Source: Nanobdellota archaeon
GTDB lineage: Archaea; Nanobdellota; Nanobdellia; Woesearchaeales; UBA583
Reading direction: 5' to 3'
Assembly: GCA_022565615.1 (NCBI GenBank)
Contig: JAIUMM010000009.1
Span: 1 to 49,123, forward strand
Length of the DNA stretch: 49,123 bases
Shown here: positions 39,571 to 49,123 of the stretch, one piece after another
How positions within the stretch are numbered: the first letter of the stretch is position 1
Layout: the number at the start of each line of letters is the position of its first letter
Notes under the pieces: model-generated
The model's database searches: none
The model's input: only the letters and a program-made list of their open reading frames with translations
Told to the model about the DNA's origin: nothing
Made by a program: the position numbers and the translations under genes

Positions 39571-40242
39571 TTATTTTCTAAATATTTTGATAAAAGTAAA
39601 TAAAAGTATTAAATATGAAACTAACAAAGCAATATGTCCTAAAATGTAGCAAACTGGTATAAAAGGAGTTAGAAATAATGTAAAGTATGTAATTGTTAGA
39701 TACATAAAAAATATGGAGAGAATACTCTTAGGTTTTTTATTAAAAAATGTGAGATTTAACACTATTATAAGATTAATTATAAATATTAAAAGTAAAAATA
39801 ATTGATATGAATATAGAATAAATGTGAGTAAAATTACAAAAAAACTCATTATGATAAAAAATATGGGGTTTAATTTCTTACAAGTCAAATATAAGGCAAT
39901 CAAAAGTCCTATAACTAATAATAATTTATGAATTATAATAGTTATTGAACTTATTGCAATTAAAGATTCGTTAAGAAAAATTGAAAGTAATAGTTGAATT
40001 TCTCTTCCAATTGAGATATATGCAATGTCTGTAAAAATTTTAAATAAATAGGATATACTAATTAAAAGAAAAGAGAGTGTTAAATAAAAATAGTTTTTAT
40101 TTTGAGAAAATTTAAATACTTTATATGAATAGATTGCAATTATTAGAGCAATAATCACAATAAATGCTTCTATGAAGCTATCTATTCCTAAAAACCATTT
40201 AGGGCTGTGATTATAAAATGTGATGTATGTATCTAGGTTCAT
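39571..40242 (-). CDS. Polytopic membrane protein
   Basis: About seven hydrophobic segments. Confidence 0.75.
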   Translation of the reverse strand: MNLDTYITFYNHSPKWFLGIDSFIEAFIVIIALIIAIYSYKVFKFSQNKNYFYLTLSFLLISISYLFKIFTDIAYISIGREIQLLLSIFLNESLIAISSITIIIHKLLLVIGLLIALYLTCKKLNPIFFIIMSFFVILLTFILYSYQLFLLLIFIINLIIVLNLTFFNKKPKSILSIFFMYLTITYFTLFLTPFIPVCYILGHIALLVSYLILLFTFIKIFRK

Positions 40243-40244
40243 TG

Positions 40245-40559
40245 TTAGTAATTATGTGAGGGAGTTTCTTCAATTAATAATAATTCTCCATTTGAATCTA
40301 TTAAGTATGTAAGTATAACACTTCCTTCTTGAGTAATTATGTAATATATTCTTTGATTTAAAATATTTTTTGAAGTATAGGATTTTAAAAGTTTACCTCT
40401 TGTTCTCATAAGGACATAGATTTCAGCTTCTTTTAAACTCTTTAAGGTGTTAGAATGTTCTTGAAAAGAATAGGTATTTTGTAAGTGAAGATCTTGAATT
40501 AATTCTTGGGGTGTATTTAAAATTTCTACTTGGTTAAAATTAATATTATATATTTTCAT
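40245..40559 (-). CDS. Hypothetical protein, 104 aa
   Basis: ORF with a strong SD upstream. Confidence 0.7.
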   Translation of the reverse strand: MKIYNINFNQVEILNTPQELIQDLHLQNTYSFQEHSNTLKSLKEAEIYVLMRTRGKLLKSYTSKNILNQRIYYIITQEGSVILTYLIDSNGELLLIEETPSHNY

Positions 40560-40565
40560 TGTATT

Positions 40566-40572
40566 ACCTCCT
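40566..40572 (-). promoter_or_regulatory. Shine-Dalgarno AGGAGGT (minus strand) with adjacent tggatt/aatcca hairpin (40572-40589)
   Basis: Minus strand tggattaaaaaaatccaggaggtaatacaATG. Confidence 0.7.
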
Positions 40573-40827
40573 GGATTTTTTTAATCCATAGATATATTAT
40601 GTTTTTTTTGATATATAAATAACGTGAAGGATTATTCATAAAATTTATAAATGTCATTTCGAGAAAATAGTAAATTTTTAACAGTTTTACTTATATTTTT
40701 ATTTAAGGTGAATTATAGAAATGAAGAACTTTGATAAAGTGAGGAGATTTTAAAATTGGTCTTAAAAACTTTTCAAAATGTGCTTTTCTCTCAATATCAC
40801 TTCTAGCTCTAACAGCTCCTTGAATTT

Positions 40828-42177
40828 TTACTCCTCCACTGCATTTTTGAATTCATTAAAGGAGATTGTGAGTATGTTTTTAATGGGGGTAGAAATTCCT
40901 TTTGCAACTATAATATTCAACTGAGCAGAAGGTGATTTAGTATGAGAGATTATTTTTTTAGAAATTGAATTTTCAAGAAGTCCATCTATTAGCAATATAT
41001 AAGAGTTTTCAAGATTTATATCCTTAAATTGTTTTAACTCTACATCAAACAATAATCCTAAGTGTTCATCAAAACCTACTACTCTTTGTTTATCTTCAAT
41101 TGCTTGCATATAATTTTCAATAACAAAAAACTCTTCTTTAGTAAAATGTTGCTTTTCTTCAAGTTCAGGAATTTCAATCTCTTCAATTTCTTCTTTTATA
41201 AAATTACTACTGCTATTATTTTCCTTATTAATTATTTTATTTTTGTCATCTTTTTTATTTTCTTGTTTTAATTGAGGTATTGTTTTTTTGGTAGTATCTT
41301 CTTTTGAAGTTGAAGAAGTTTTTAATTGTGTAACTTTTAAGAGAAGTTTATTGATTTCGTATTTTTTAAGTTGAGTTATTTCTTTTCCTTTTGGTGCAAA
41401 TAGAATTTGTGAAAAATTGAAATATTCTTTGAGTTGCATTGCAATTTTTTGAGCAGAAGAATCACCATCTAGAAGAAGAACTAATTGTTTTTTTGAATTT
41501 TTTTTTAAATCTGAGGAGAATTTTTTAAACCAATTAAGTTTTTTAATTTCTAAAATATCTAAATGAGAACCATTAACAGATATTACATTTTCAATTCCAT
41601 AAAATACTAAATGTTTTACATCAGATCTTCCTTCTACAAAAAATATGATTTCTGAGTTTTCAATACTAGAGGTACTATAACAGTTAGGAATTAATTCAAC
41701 AATTTGAGTTTTATCTTTTATACTTTTTTCAATATTATTTTTTAGACTAGAGTCTAAATTTAAACCTTTTTTTGAATTAGAAAAAAATTTTTGTTCTAAT
41801 TCTTGAGCTCTTGAATAGATTTCTTCTTCTATTTTTTTTTGACTCTCAATAATATCTTTTACAATAATACTCCCTGAAGTATGACCTATTTTTGTAATTT
41901 GTTCACATTTTGCTGCAAGTAAACATACAGTTTTAATATCTAAATTAGTTGGAATTGTACATGTTGCTTTTGAATTACCCTTTGTATTTTTAATTTCAAT
42001 TTCAATATTTCCAATATTTCCTTTTTTAACTAAATCTTCAAAACTTACACTATCTTTGAGGACATCTTTAAGTTGTTTGTATAATGTTCCAATAATATCT
42101 GTTTTATCAATAATTCCAGTAGTTGTAATTTGTAAAACAATACTATGAGTAGTATGTTGAAATTGTTTTGTTATCAT
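40828..42177 (-). CDS. dnaG: Archaeal DnaG-like TOPRIM protein (start corrected from 42225)
   Basis: IGTLYKQLKDVL..., TOPRIM EIIFFVEGRSDVKHLVFYGIENVISVNG and LVLLLDGDSSA. Confidence 0.9.
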   Translation of the reverse strand: MITKQFQHTTHSIVLQITTTGIIDKTDIIGTLYKQLKDVLKDSVSFEDLVKKGNIGNIEIEIKNTKGNSKATCTIPTNLDIKTVCLLAAKCEQITKIGHTSGSIIVKDIIESQKKIEEEIYSRAQELEQKFFSNSKKGLNLDSSLKNNIEKSIKDKTQIVELIPNCYSTSSIENSEIIFFVEGRSDVKHLVFYGIENVISVNGSHLDILEIKKLNWFKKFSSDLKKNSKKQLVLLLDGDSSAQKIAMQLKEYFNFSQILFAPKGKEITQLKKYEINKLLLKVTQLKTSSTSKEDTTKKTIPQLKQENKKDDKNKIINKENNSSSNFIKEEIEEIEIPELEEKQHFTKEEFFVIENYMQAIEDKQRVVGFDEHLGLLFDVELKQFKDINLENSYILLIDGLLENSISKKIISHTKSPSAQLNIIVAKGISTPIKNILTISFNEFKNAVEE

Positions 42178-42258
42178 TATTAAAATTATAAGTGGATATT
42201 TATTTATAAAATCATTTAAATACAAATATTTAAGAAATATTTATTTTTATAATTTTTA

Positions 42259-43473
42259 ATGTTAAATTTACCAGATTTAAAAAAACAAAGAAATAAGTTT
42301 GAAAAAAACTTTGGAAGATTAGATTATTTAGATGAGATTACACAATCAAAAAAATATACTGAGTTTCAAATTGCAGATACATTAAGACTTATTATATTTA
42401 ATTTTAAACCTCCACTATTCCTTTCTTCAAAAAAGAAAGTAAGAACTCAAAAAAATATTGAAATTTTAAATAAAGACAAAAGGTCTTTTGAATTATTATT
42501 GAAAAATAGAGAACTTATACCAATTATTCGAGAATTAGATGTATTTTTCTTTTATGAAATATTGCTCTTTTTAAGTCAAAATTCTAAAGATGAACTTATT
42601 AAAGTAATTGCTTCAATTCAAAAAGGAAATTTTAGAAATGAAGAGTTGTATTTTCAACTTGAATTTAGTAGAGTATATGAGAGAGATTTATTATATTCTT
42701 TAAGAATTCAGTATGAAACATTTAAAGAGTTTCCTTCAAATCCTCAAGATTTCTACTCTATAATAATATATGATAGAATACAAAAAGAGATTAATAGAAC
42801 GGCTCAAGAAGCATTAGATATTTTTCACTATCTTAAAAAATTTGTTAATTCAAATAGAAATCAGATAGTTATAGGTAATTTATCTTATGGAGAATATTTT
42901 GTAGTACATCCATTAAAAAAACTTTTTGACTCTATTAATTTGAGATACGCTTCTTTTAAAATTCCTTCTTCCAATCCTTCAATAACTCAAAATGATGAAA
43001 GTAATTTAATTAATATTGAATCTTTTGATGATGTATTTATAGTTGATGGGACTATTGAGTCAATTTCAACAAATCATGAAAATACAACGAGATTTCCTTT
43101 CTCTTTTACAAAAATATATTCATTTTTTAAGGAAAAAAAGAACTTTAATATAGTATTATGGTCAAAATCTTTTGAAAATTGTAAAAAAATAGAACTTCCA
43201 AATAATCGTGGAGGGCCTCAATTTATATTTTCAAATAATGAGTTAGCCTATAAAGAGACTAAAAAAAATATATTTTTAATTTCTTCAACAAGTTCAAATC
43301 AATCAGGATTTTTTGATGATTTTTCAGCATTTGCGTTCCCTTCAAAAATACGTTATTTTAATAAATTTGGTTTTCAAGAAAAGAATTTAGATGAGGTTAT
43401 AGAAATAAATAATTTAAAAGCAGAAGTAATGTTGAGAATTGAAAAGAAAGTATTAGAATTATCTTTAAACTAA
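42259..43473 (+). CDS. Hypothetical protein, 404 aa
   Basis: Complete ORF; C-terminal half has a Rossmann/PRTase-like VFIVDGTIES segment (weak). Confidence 0.75.
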   Translation: MLNLPDLKKQRNKFEKNFGRLDYLDEITQSKKYTEFQIADTLRLIIFNFKPPLFLSSKKKVRTQKNIEILNKDKRSFELLLKNRELIPIIRELDVFFFYEILLFLSQNSKDELIKVIASIQKGNFRNEELYFQLEFSRVYERDLLYSLRIQYETFKEFPSNPQDFYSIIIYDRIQKEINRTAQEALDIFHYLKKFVNSNRNQIVIGNLSYGEYFVVHPLKKLFDSINLRYASFKIPSSNPSITQNDESNLINIESFDDVFIVDGTIESISTNHENTTRFPFSFTKIYSFFKEKKNFNIVLWSKSFENCKKIELPNNRGGPQFIFSNNELAYKETKKNIFLISSTSSNQSGFFDDFSAFAFPSKIRYFNKFGFQEKNLDEVIEINNLKAEVMLRIEKKVLELSLN

Positions 43474-43480
43474 AATTAAT

Positions 43481-44869
43481 TTAATTCTCCTTAAATATAG
43501 TAGATAAATGTTCATTTAAAATAGTATTAACTTCTTTTACAACTCTCTCTTCATAATGATAATTAGTTTCTTCTTCTTGTTTTTTAGTATCAAGTTGAAG
43601 AAGAGCAGTTGAACATTGAGTAAGTTTTGCAATGTTTATATTTGGATGTTCAATATTTGAAATATATTCTTGATATTTAGAATTAGTTGAAATAATTTGT
43701 TTAGAAATTACTAATTCTAATTCTTGTGCAGTTGAGAAGGAAGAAGGTTTGTGTTTGTGAGTTATTTTTTTTGAAGTTAATTGAAGTGTATTTTTTAATA
43801 CAACATATGCTCCAAGTTCATAGAGTTTTGAGATATATGTGTCAATAGGAACTGATTTTGAAATTTCATTTAATTCCCCATATAATTCAAATAATATCAT
43901 TGAATTTTTAATTGAATTTTGTTGTTCTAGTTGTAGTATTTTTTCTTCAACTAATTGTTCAATTTCACTATGAAGCTTATTAGAACAATCAATTGAGAGT
44001 TGAGTAATAGTAATCATTGGAAGAGTAATATATTCACTATGTTGCTCAAAAGTAATAGTTTGAGAAGTATTATCTTTTTGATTATGTTGAGAATGTAAGC
44101 AATTTACTTTAACTTTATAAAATCCTGAAAAGGAATCTTTAAATTCACTAAAACTATTTGGAAAAATTGGGCCTGAGTATGCAACTATTGATGTATCGTA
44201 TTTTGTATTATCACACTTATAGGAAATAGAATTTGGGTAGTGAATATGACCACCTGCATAATAATTAAAATTTTGGGGAAGAATTGAAGAAGGGTATGCA
44301 TTTGGAATTTGTTTATGATGAGTTGATTGTAAAAGTTCTTTTATTGTTGAGTGGAACATAAATATGGAGTATATATTTTTAGAGTTTTCTTTTTGAGAGT
44401 TGGAATTAGTTATTTTTTGATATATTTTTGAATCAAGTCCATTTTTTTTACCTAAAACTCCACAAAATTCAATGTTTATTCCTTTAATGTTATAAGTAGT
44501 TGGTATGAGTTTAACAGTTTGAGAATCAATACTCTCCCACTTACCTACATCTCTCCAAATTCCTACTGAATCTAGAATTTGAATAAAACTTTTATGAGTT
44601 AAAGAGTAATCGTGTGAACCTCCAATTACAAATACAGGGATGTTGAGTTCTTGGAGTTTTTTCATTTGCTCAATTACAAGTTCTACATATTCAAGAGGAG
44701 GAAGAGGAACATTAAATATATCTCCACTTATTACGACAAAATCATAAGAATCAGAGCAGATTTCATCAATTGCTTTAATGAATTGATTAATTTGTAAGTT
44801 TTTGAGTTTTTGTTCTCTAAATGAGCCAAGATGAATATCAGCTAAGTGAGCAAATGTAAATGAAGTCAT
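43481..44869 (-). CDS. Mre11/SbcD-like DNA repair metallophosphoesterase
   Basis: FAHLADIHLGSF, VVISGDIFNVPLPP, VFVIGGSHDY, YAGGHIHYP. Confidence 0.9.
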   Translation of the reverse strand: MTSFTFAHLADIHLGSFREQKLKNLQINQFIKAIDEICSDSYDFVVISGDIFNVPLPPLEYVELVIEQMKKLQELNIPVFVIGGSHDYSLTHKSFIQILDSVGIWRDVGKWESIDSQTVKLIPTTYNIKGINIEFCGVLGKKNGLDSKIYQKITNSNSQKENSKNIYSIFMFHSTIKELLQSTHHKQIPNAYPSSILPQNFNYYAGGHIHYPNSISYKCDNTKYDTSIVAYSGPIFPNSFSEFKDSFSGFYKVKVNCLHSQHNQKDNTSQTITFEQHSEYITLPMITITQLSIDCSNKLHSEIEQLVEEKILQLEQQNSIKNSMILFELYGELNEISKSVPIDTYISKLYELGAYVVLKNTLQLTSKKITHKHKPSSFSTAQELELVISKQIISTNSKYQEYISNIEHPNINIAKLTQCSTALLQLDTKKQEEETNYHYEERVVKEVNTILNEHLSTIFKEN

Positions 44870-44959
44870 TATATATAGTTTAGATTATTTTTAGTTTTTA
44901 AGTATTGTGTATTTCAAGAATAGAATTTTAATTGATAGTTACGTTTTAATTGATTATGG

Positions 44960-47929
44960 ATGAAGAATATTTATAAAAATTTAATTATTAAAATTACTAG
45001 ATATATGAATACAAATTTATTGTTTAATTTACTTAATTTTAGAAATTCTAAGAGAGGATTTTCAGAAGCTGTTGTAGTATTAGTTTTATTTTCATCTTTA
45101 AGCGTTATAGGAATTGTGATGTTTACAAATTATCAATCTTCAGTAGCTCTTACACAAGAACAATTATCTCAAAGTTATACTACATTACTTGAAAATAGAA
45201 ATTTAAACTTTGAGATTTTAGAAACTCAATATGAAGACATTTATCTCAACATTAGGATTAGAAATTCAGGTTCAACCCAGTTGCTAACTTCTGAGTTTAG
45301 TTTTTTTATAAATAGTAATTTTATTACTTTTTCAAATATAGAATTTTTAGATATTCACAATTCTCCTCTTCAAGTTCAGTTAATTCAACCATTTCAAGAA
45401 TTTAGAGTTCAAATTATGATTGAAGATTTATTAGATTTAAATGTATTATCAATTATTCATGATTCAGGTGTCGAAAAACAAAGAGAATTTGAAATTTCAA
45501 GAGAAACTATATTTATCTCAATATGGGATACAACTCTTACAAGTTCAGGTTCAACAAATGATACTACAATTCAATTGCCATTAACGCAAACAGGTGTTTA
45601 TGATTTTAGAATTGATTGGGGAGATGGAACAATTGAAGAGATAACTCAGTGGGATGAAGCAATTCATACGTATGAAATTTCAGGAGTATATACTATTGAA
45701 ATTGATGGAGTAATTGAAGGATTTAGATTTAATGATCAAGGAGATAGATTAAAGTTACTTATAATTGAACAGTGGGGGAATTTACGAGTTGGAGATGAGG
45801 GTAATTATTTTCACGGAGCAGAGAATTTTAATTCAAATGCAATAGATTCTTTAAATGTTTCAGGAATGACTAATTTTAGAGATTTTTTTAGAAATGCAAG
45901 AGAATATGATGAGGATATTTCATCTTGGGATGTAAGTTTAGTAGAAGTGATGTGGGATATGTTTAGAGATGCAAGAAATTTTAATAATGGGGGTTTAAGT
46001 GGAATTAATAATTGGGATGTTAGTAATGTTGAGAATATGAGGGGTTTGTTTTATGATGCTCAAAGTTTTAATCAACCTCTTAATAATTGGGATGTTAGCA
46101 ATGTTGAGAATATGAGAGATATGTTTAGAAGAACATTTAGTTTTAATCAACCTCTTGATAATTGGAATGTGAGTAATGTTCGAGATATGGATAATATGTT
46201 TTTTCTAGCTAATGTCTTTAATCAAAATTTAAATATGTGGAATACAAGTTCAGTTGAGAGGATGAATAGTATGTTTAGAAGTGCTAGTAGTTTTTTTCAA
46301 CCAATTGGAGATTGGGATACAAGTTTAGTTATTACAATGGATAGAATGTTTAGAGATGCAAGTTCATTTAATCAAGATTTAAGTTGTTGGAATGTGACTC
46401 TTTTAAATGAACCTCTTGAATTTAGTGTAAACTCTCCTCTAAGTTTTCAAAATACCCCAATTTGGGAAACTGATGGTGGAGGGGGAACTTGTAATGTAAT
46501 TATTCCAACTGCTCATTTTATATCACAGTGGAATACAAGTTTAGGAGATGGAGGTTTGAGTATTACTCTTCCTTTAGAAGAGAGTGGATTTTATGATTTT
46601 ACTGTATTTTGGGGAGATGGAAATCAAGATATAATTACAAGTTGGAATCAAGTAGAAGTTACTCATACATATTCTAGTCATGATATCTATACTATTGAAC
46701 TTGTAGGTGTAATTAATGGATTTAATTTTGCAAACGGGATTAGTTTAGACGTAGAAAAAATTATTAATATTGAACAATGGGGAAATATTTCACTAGGAAA
46801 TAATGGAGGATATTTTAGTGGAGCAGTTAATTTAGAGAGTACTGCTACAGATAGTCCTGATTTAGGCTCAACTACTATTTTTAGTGAGATGTTTTTAAAT
46901 GCTCAAAATTTTAATGGAGATGTTAGTGGATGGGATATGAGCACTGCTGTTAATATGCAAGATATGTTTAGAGGTGCTCATTCTTTTAATCAGCCTCTTA
47001 ATTTATGGGATGTGAGTGGTGTGTTAAATATGAGAGGTTTATTTTTTGAAGCTCTAAGTTTTAATCAAGATTTAGAGTTTTGGAATACAAGTTCTGTTAC
47101 AAATATGATTTTTATGTTTAGAGATGCTCAGAGTTTCAATGGTAATATTTCTACTTGGGATGTAAGTGAGATTAATAATTTTAATTCAATGTTTAGAGGA
47201 GCGAGTAGTTTTAATCAACCTCTTAATAGTTGGAATGTTAGCAATGTAATTAGAATGAGTAATATGTTTTATGATGCTCAAGAATTTAATCAAAATTTAG
47301 ATTTATGGGATACAAGTTCAGTTCAATTCATGGACAGTATGTTTAGAGGTGCTCAAAGTTTTAATAATAATATATCTACTTGGGATGTAAATAATGTTCA
47401 AACTATGGCAAATATGTTTATTTTTGCTCAAGATTTTAATTCAGATATTTCTTCTTGGAATACAAGTAGTCTTAGTAATATGAATGGAATATTTAGAGGA
47501 ACAAGTTTTAATCAAGATATTAGTAATTGGGACATTAGTGGTGTGAGTACATTTACAGATGTTTTTAGAGATTCTCCTTTTAATTTAGATATATCATCTT
47601 GGAATACTTCAGGTGTTGTTTCTATGATTAGAACTTTTCAAGATGCTCAAGATTTTAATCAATCTCTTAATACTTGGGATGTGAGTAATGTTGAGAATAT
47701 GCAAGACATGTTTAGAAATGCACAGAGTTTTAATCAAGATATTGGAAATTGGGATACTTCTCAAGTAACTAATATGATTAGAATGTTTAGAGATACTTTA
47801 TCATTTAATCAAGACTTGACTTGTTGGAATGTGACATTAATTCCATCTCTTCCTTCTGGATTTACTCAAAATTCTGCTCTTGATATTTCAAATAGACCTA
47901 CTTGGGGAACTGATGGAAGTAGTTGTTAA
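44960..47929 (+). CDS. BspA-like (DUF285) repeat surface protein with two PKD-like WGDG segments and pilin-like N-terminus
   Basis: SKRGFSEAVVVLVLFSSLSVIG; about 18 units of the type WDVSNVENMRDMFRRTFSFNQPLDN. Confidence 0.9.
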   Translation: MKNIYKNLIIKITRYMNTNLLFNLLNFRNSKRGFSEAVVVLVLFSSLSVIGIVMFTNYQSSVALTQEQLSQSYTTLLENRNLNFEILETQYEDIYLNIRIRNSGSTQLLTSEFSFFINSNFITFSNIEFLDIHNSPLQVQLIQPFQEFRVQIMIEDLLDLNVLSIIHDSGVEKQREFEISRETIFISIWDTTLTSSGSTNDTTIQLPLTQTGVYDFRIDWGDGTIEEITQWDEAIHTYEISGVYTIEIDGVIEGFRFNDQGDRLKLLIIEQWGNLRVGDEGNYFHGAENFNSNAIDSLNVSGMTNFRDFFRNAREYDEDISSWDVSLVEVMWDMFRDARNFNNGGLSGINNWDVSNVENMRGLFYDAQSFNQPLNNWDVSNVENMRDMFRRTFSFNQPLDNWNVSNVRDMDNMFFLANVFNQNLNMWNTSSVERMNSMFRSASSFFQPIGDWDTSLVITMDRMFRDASSFNQDLSCWNVTLLNEPLEFSVNSPLSFQNTPIWETDGGGGTCNVIIPTAHFISQWNTSLGDGGLSITLPLEESGFYDFTVFWGDGNQDIITSWNQVEVTHTYSSHDIYTIELVGVINGFNFANGISLDVEKIINIEQWGNISLGNNGGYFSGAVNLESTATDSPDLGSTTIFSEMFLNAQNFNGDVSGWDMSTAVNMQDMFRGAHSFNQPLNLWDVSGVLNMRGLFFEALSFNQDLEFWNTSSVTNMIFMFRDAQSFNGNISTWDVSEINNFNSMFRGASSFNQPLNSWNVSNVIRMSNMFYDAQEFNQNLDLWDTSSVQFMDSMFRGAQSFNNNISTWDVNNVQTMANMFIFAQDFNSDISSWNTSSLSNMNGIFRGTSFNQDISNWDISGVSTFTDVFRDSPFNLDISSWNTSGVVSMIRTFQDAQDFNQSLNTWDVSNVENMQDMFRNAQSFNQDIGNWDTSQVTNMIRMFRDTLSFNQDLTCWNVTLIPSLPSGFTQNSALDISNRPTWGTDGSSC

Positions 47930-48052
47930 AAGATTATTTTTTTTCTAAAAATATAATTTAATTTTTTTTTGTAGTATTTCATTTTATTTTACAATTTTCA
48001 ACTTGGAAGTGTTATTAAAAATATTTAAATTCTAATTTTTTATTTATAAATA

Positions 48053-49123
48053 ATGAATGTTTTTTTAAGTAAATTATTTTTTTTGACTTTTTATTTAGTA
48101 GTATTTAGTTTACTTATTTCCACTTATTCTTTTTCAAATCCTGTGTGTAATGATGGTTTGTGTGTACAAGCGTTTAATTCATCAACTATGTGGAATGTAC
48201 CTTTTGGAGTTACTCAAGTGGACGTATTATTAGTTGGTGGTGGAGGTGGAGGAGGAGCTCATACAGGATTTAGTAATGCAGCTGGTGGTGCTGGTGGTGC
48301 TGGTGGACTAATATTTGAAGAGAATGTTATAATTGATTTTACAATTTCTCAAAATATAGTAATTGGAGAAGGAGGGGCAGGAGTGGATGCTCAAAATGTT
48401 CCAGGTGGGAATGGAGGAGACACAATTGCATTTAACTTAACTGCTTTAGGAGGAGGAGGGGGAATTTTAACTTCTGCAACTGATAATACTCCTGCAAATA
48501 ATGGAGGTTCAGGTGGTGGAGGAAGACAAAATCCTGCAGGAATAGCAACGCAACCAAGTTCAATTTGGGGTGGATTTGGAAATGATGGTGCAAGAAATTC
48601 ACAAGATTTGGGAGGTGGAGGTGGAGGTGGTGCAGGAACTAGACCTTCTGATATTTCAAGTGATGATGGAGGAGATGGAGGAGAGGGTTTATATTTTGGT
48701 GATATTTTTGGAGACAATTTTGGTGATAATGGATGGTTTGCAGGAGGAGGAGGAGGAGGAGGAAGAGATGGAGCAATAGGAATTGGAGGTATTGGAGGTG
48801 GTGGAAATGGTTCAAGTCAAAGAGATTTAATTGTCCCAACTAATGGTATGCCTAATACAGGAGGTGGTGGAGGTGGAGGAAGTTCAGCTCACGCTGGTGC
48901 AGATGGTGGTAGTGGAGTTGTAATTATTCGTTTTCAAGATCCTCCTAATAATCTTAATATTAATCAACAACCTCAAAATTCTATTTCAGGTAGTGCATTA
49001 AGCCCTTCTCCTCAAGTTCGTTTACAAAGTTTACTCAGTCAATTTAATTTATCAGGCTTTGAGATTGAAGTTGAACTAATTGGAGGCAGTTTTGAAATCG
49101 GTTCAACCACCATTGCAACCACC
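48053..49123 (+). CDS. Partial secreted glycine-rich surface protein (runs off the right edge)
   Basis: Manual reading: MNVFLSKLFFLTFYLVVFSLLISTYSFSNPVCNDG...MWNVPFGVTQVDVLLVGGGGGGGA...GGSGVVIIRF; open through the last codon of the window. Confidence 0.88.
   Translation, partial: MNVFLSKLFFLTFYLVVFSLLISTYSFSNPVCNDGLCVQAFNSSTMWNVPFGVTQVDVLLVGGGGGGGAHTGFSNAAGGAGGAGGLIFEENVIIDFTISQNIVIGEGGAGVDAQNVPGGNGGDTIAFNLTALGGGGGILTSATDNTPANNGGSGGGGRQNPAGIATQPSSIWGGFGNDGARNSQDLGGGGGGGAGTRPSDISSDDGGDGGEGLYFGDIFGDNFGDNGWFAGGGGGGGRDGAIGIGGIGGGGNGSSQRDLIVPTNGMPNTGGGGGGGSSAHAGADGGSGVVIIRFQDPPNNLNINQQPQNSISGSALSPSPQVRLQSLLSQFNLSGFEIEVELIGGSFEIGSTTIATT

Noticed and set aside
41062-41271. 69-aa Phe/Ile-rich plus ORF
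   Set aside because: Antisense to dnaG; composition artefact.
48391-48839. Pro-rich and His/Leu-rich minus-strand ORFs and the 69-aa plus ORF at 48570
   Set aside because: Shadow frames of the glycine-rich coding sequence (GGN codons read antisense/out of frame).

Overview
This is an AT-rich archaeal chromosomal window that looks DPANN-like (Woese-/Pacearchaeota style). The taxonomic call is inferred from gene content and style, not tested. Housekeeping genes recognised: class I LysRS, Sec61-beta, NAC, MinD-type ATPase, HtpX, GlyRS, archaeal ProRS, TFB, aCPSF2-like nuclease, PhoH-like ATPase, Trm5-like methylase, RpoN, uS10, EF-1alpha, a KH-domain Pno1-like protein, DnaG and an Mre11/SbcD-like nuclease. 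Accessory content: a C5-methyltransferase plus PD-(D/E)XK restriction pair, a toxin-antitoxin pair, an ADP-ribosyltransferase-like ORF overlapping an RBBP9-like hydrolase, and several very large predicted surface proteins. Most notable for a second look: (1) a 20-bp perfect inverted repeat bracketing about 1.48 kb (3463-4944) that holds one orphan ORF and a dense iteron/inverted-repeat region; (2) an archaeal protein that appears to combine an N-acetylmuramidase domain with an M15-like peptidase domain; (3) related type IV pilin-like N-termini on four otherwise unrelated large extracytoplasmic proteins; (4) a duplicated 42-bp promoter driving a small accessory island; (5) a class I LysRS fused to an EMAP-II/Trbp111-type tRNA-binding domain. 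No rRNA, recognisable tRNA or CRISPR array was found by eye. All homology calls come from motif recognition without database searches.
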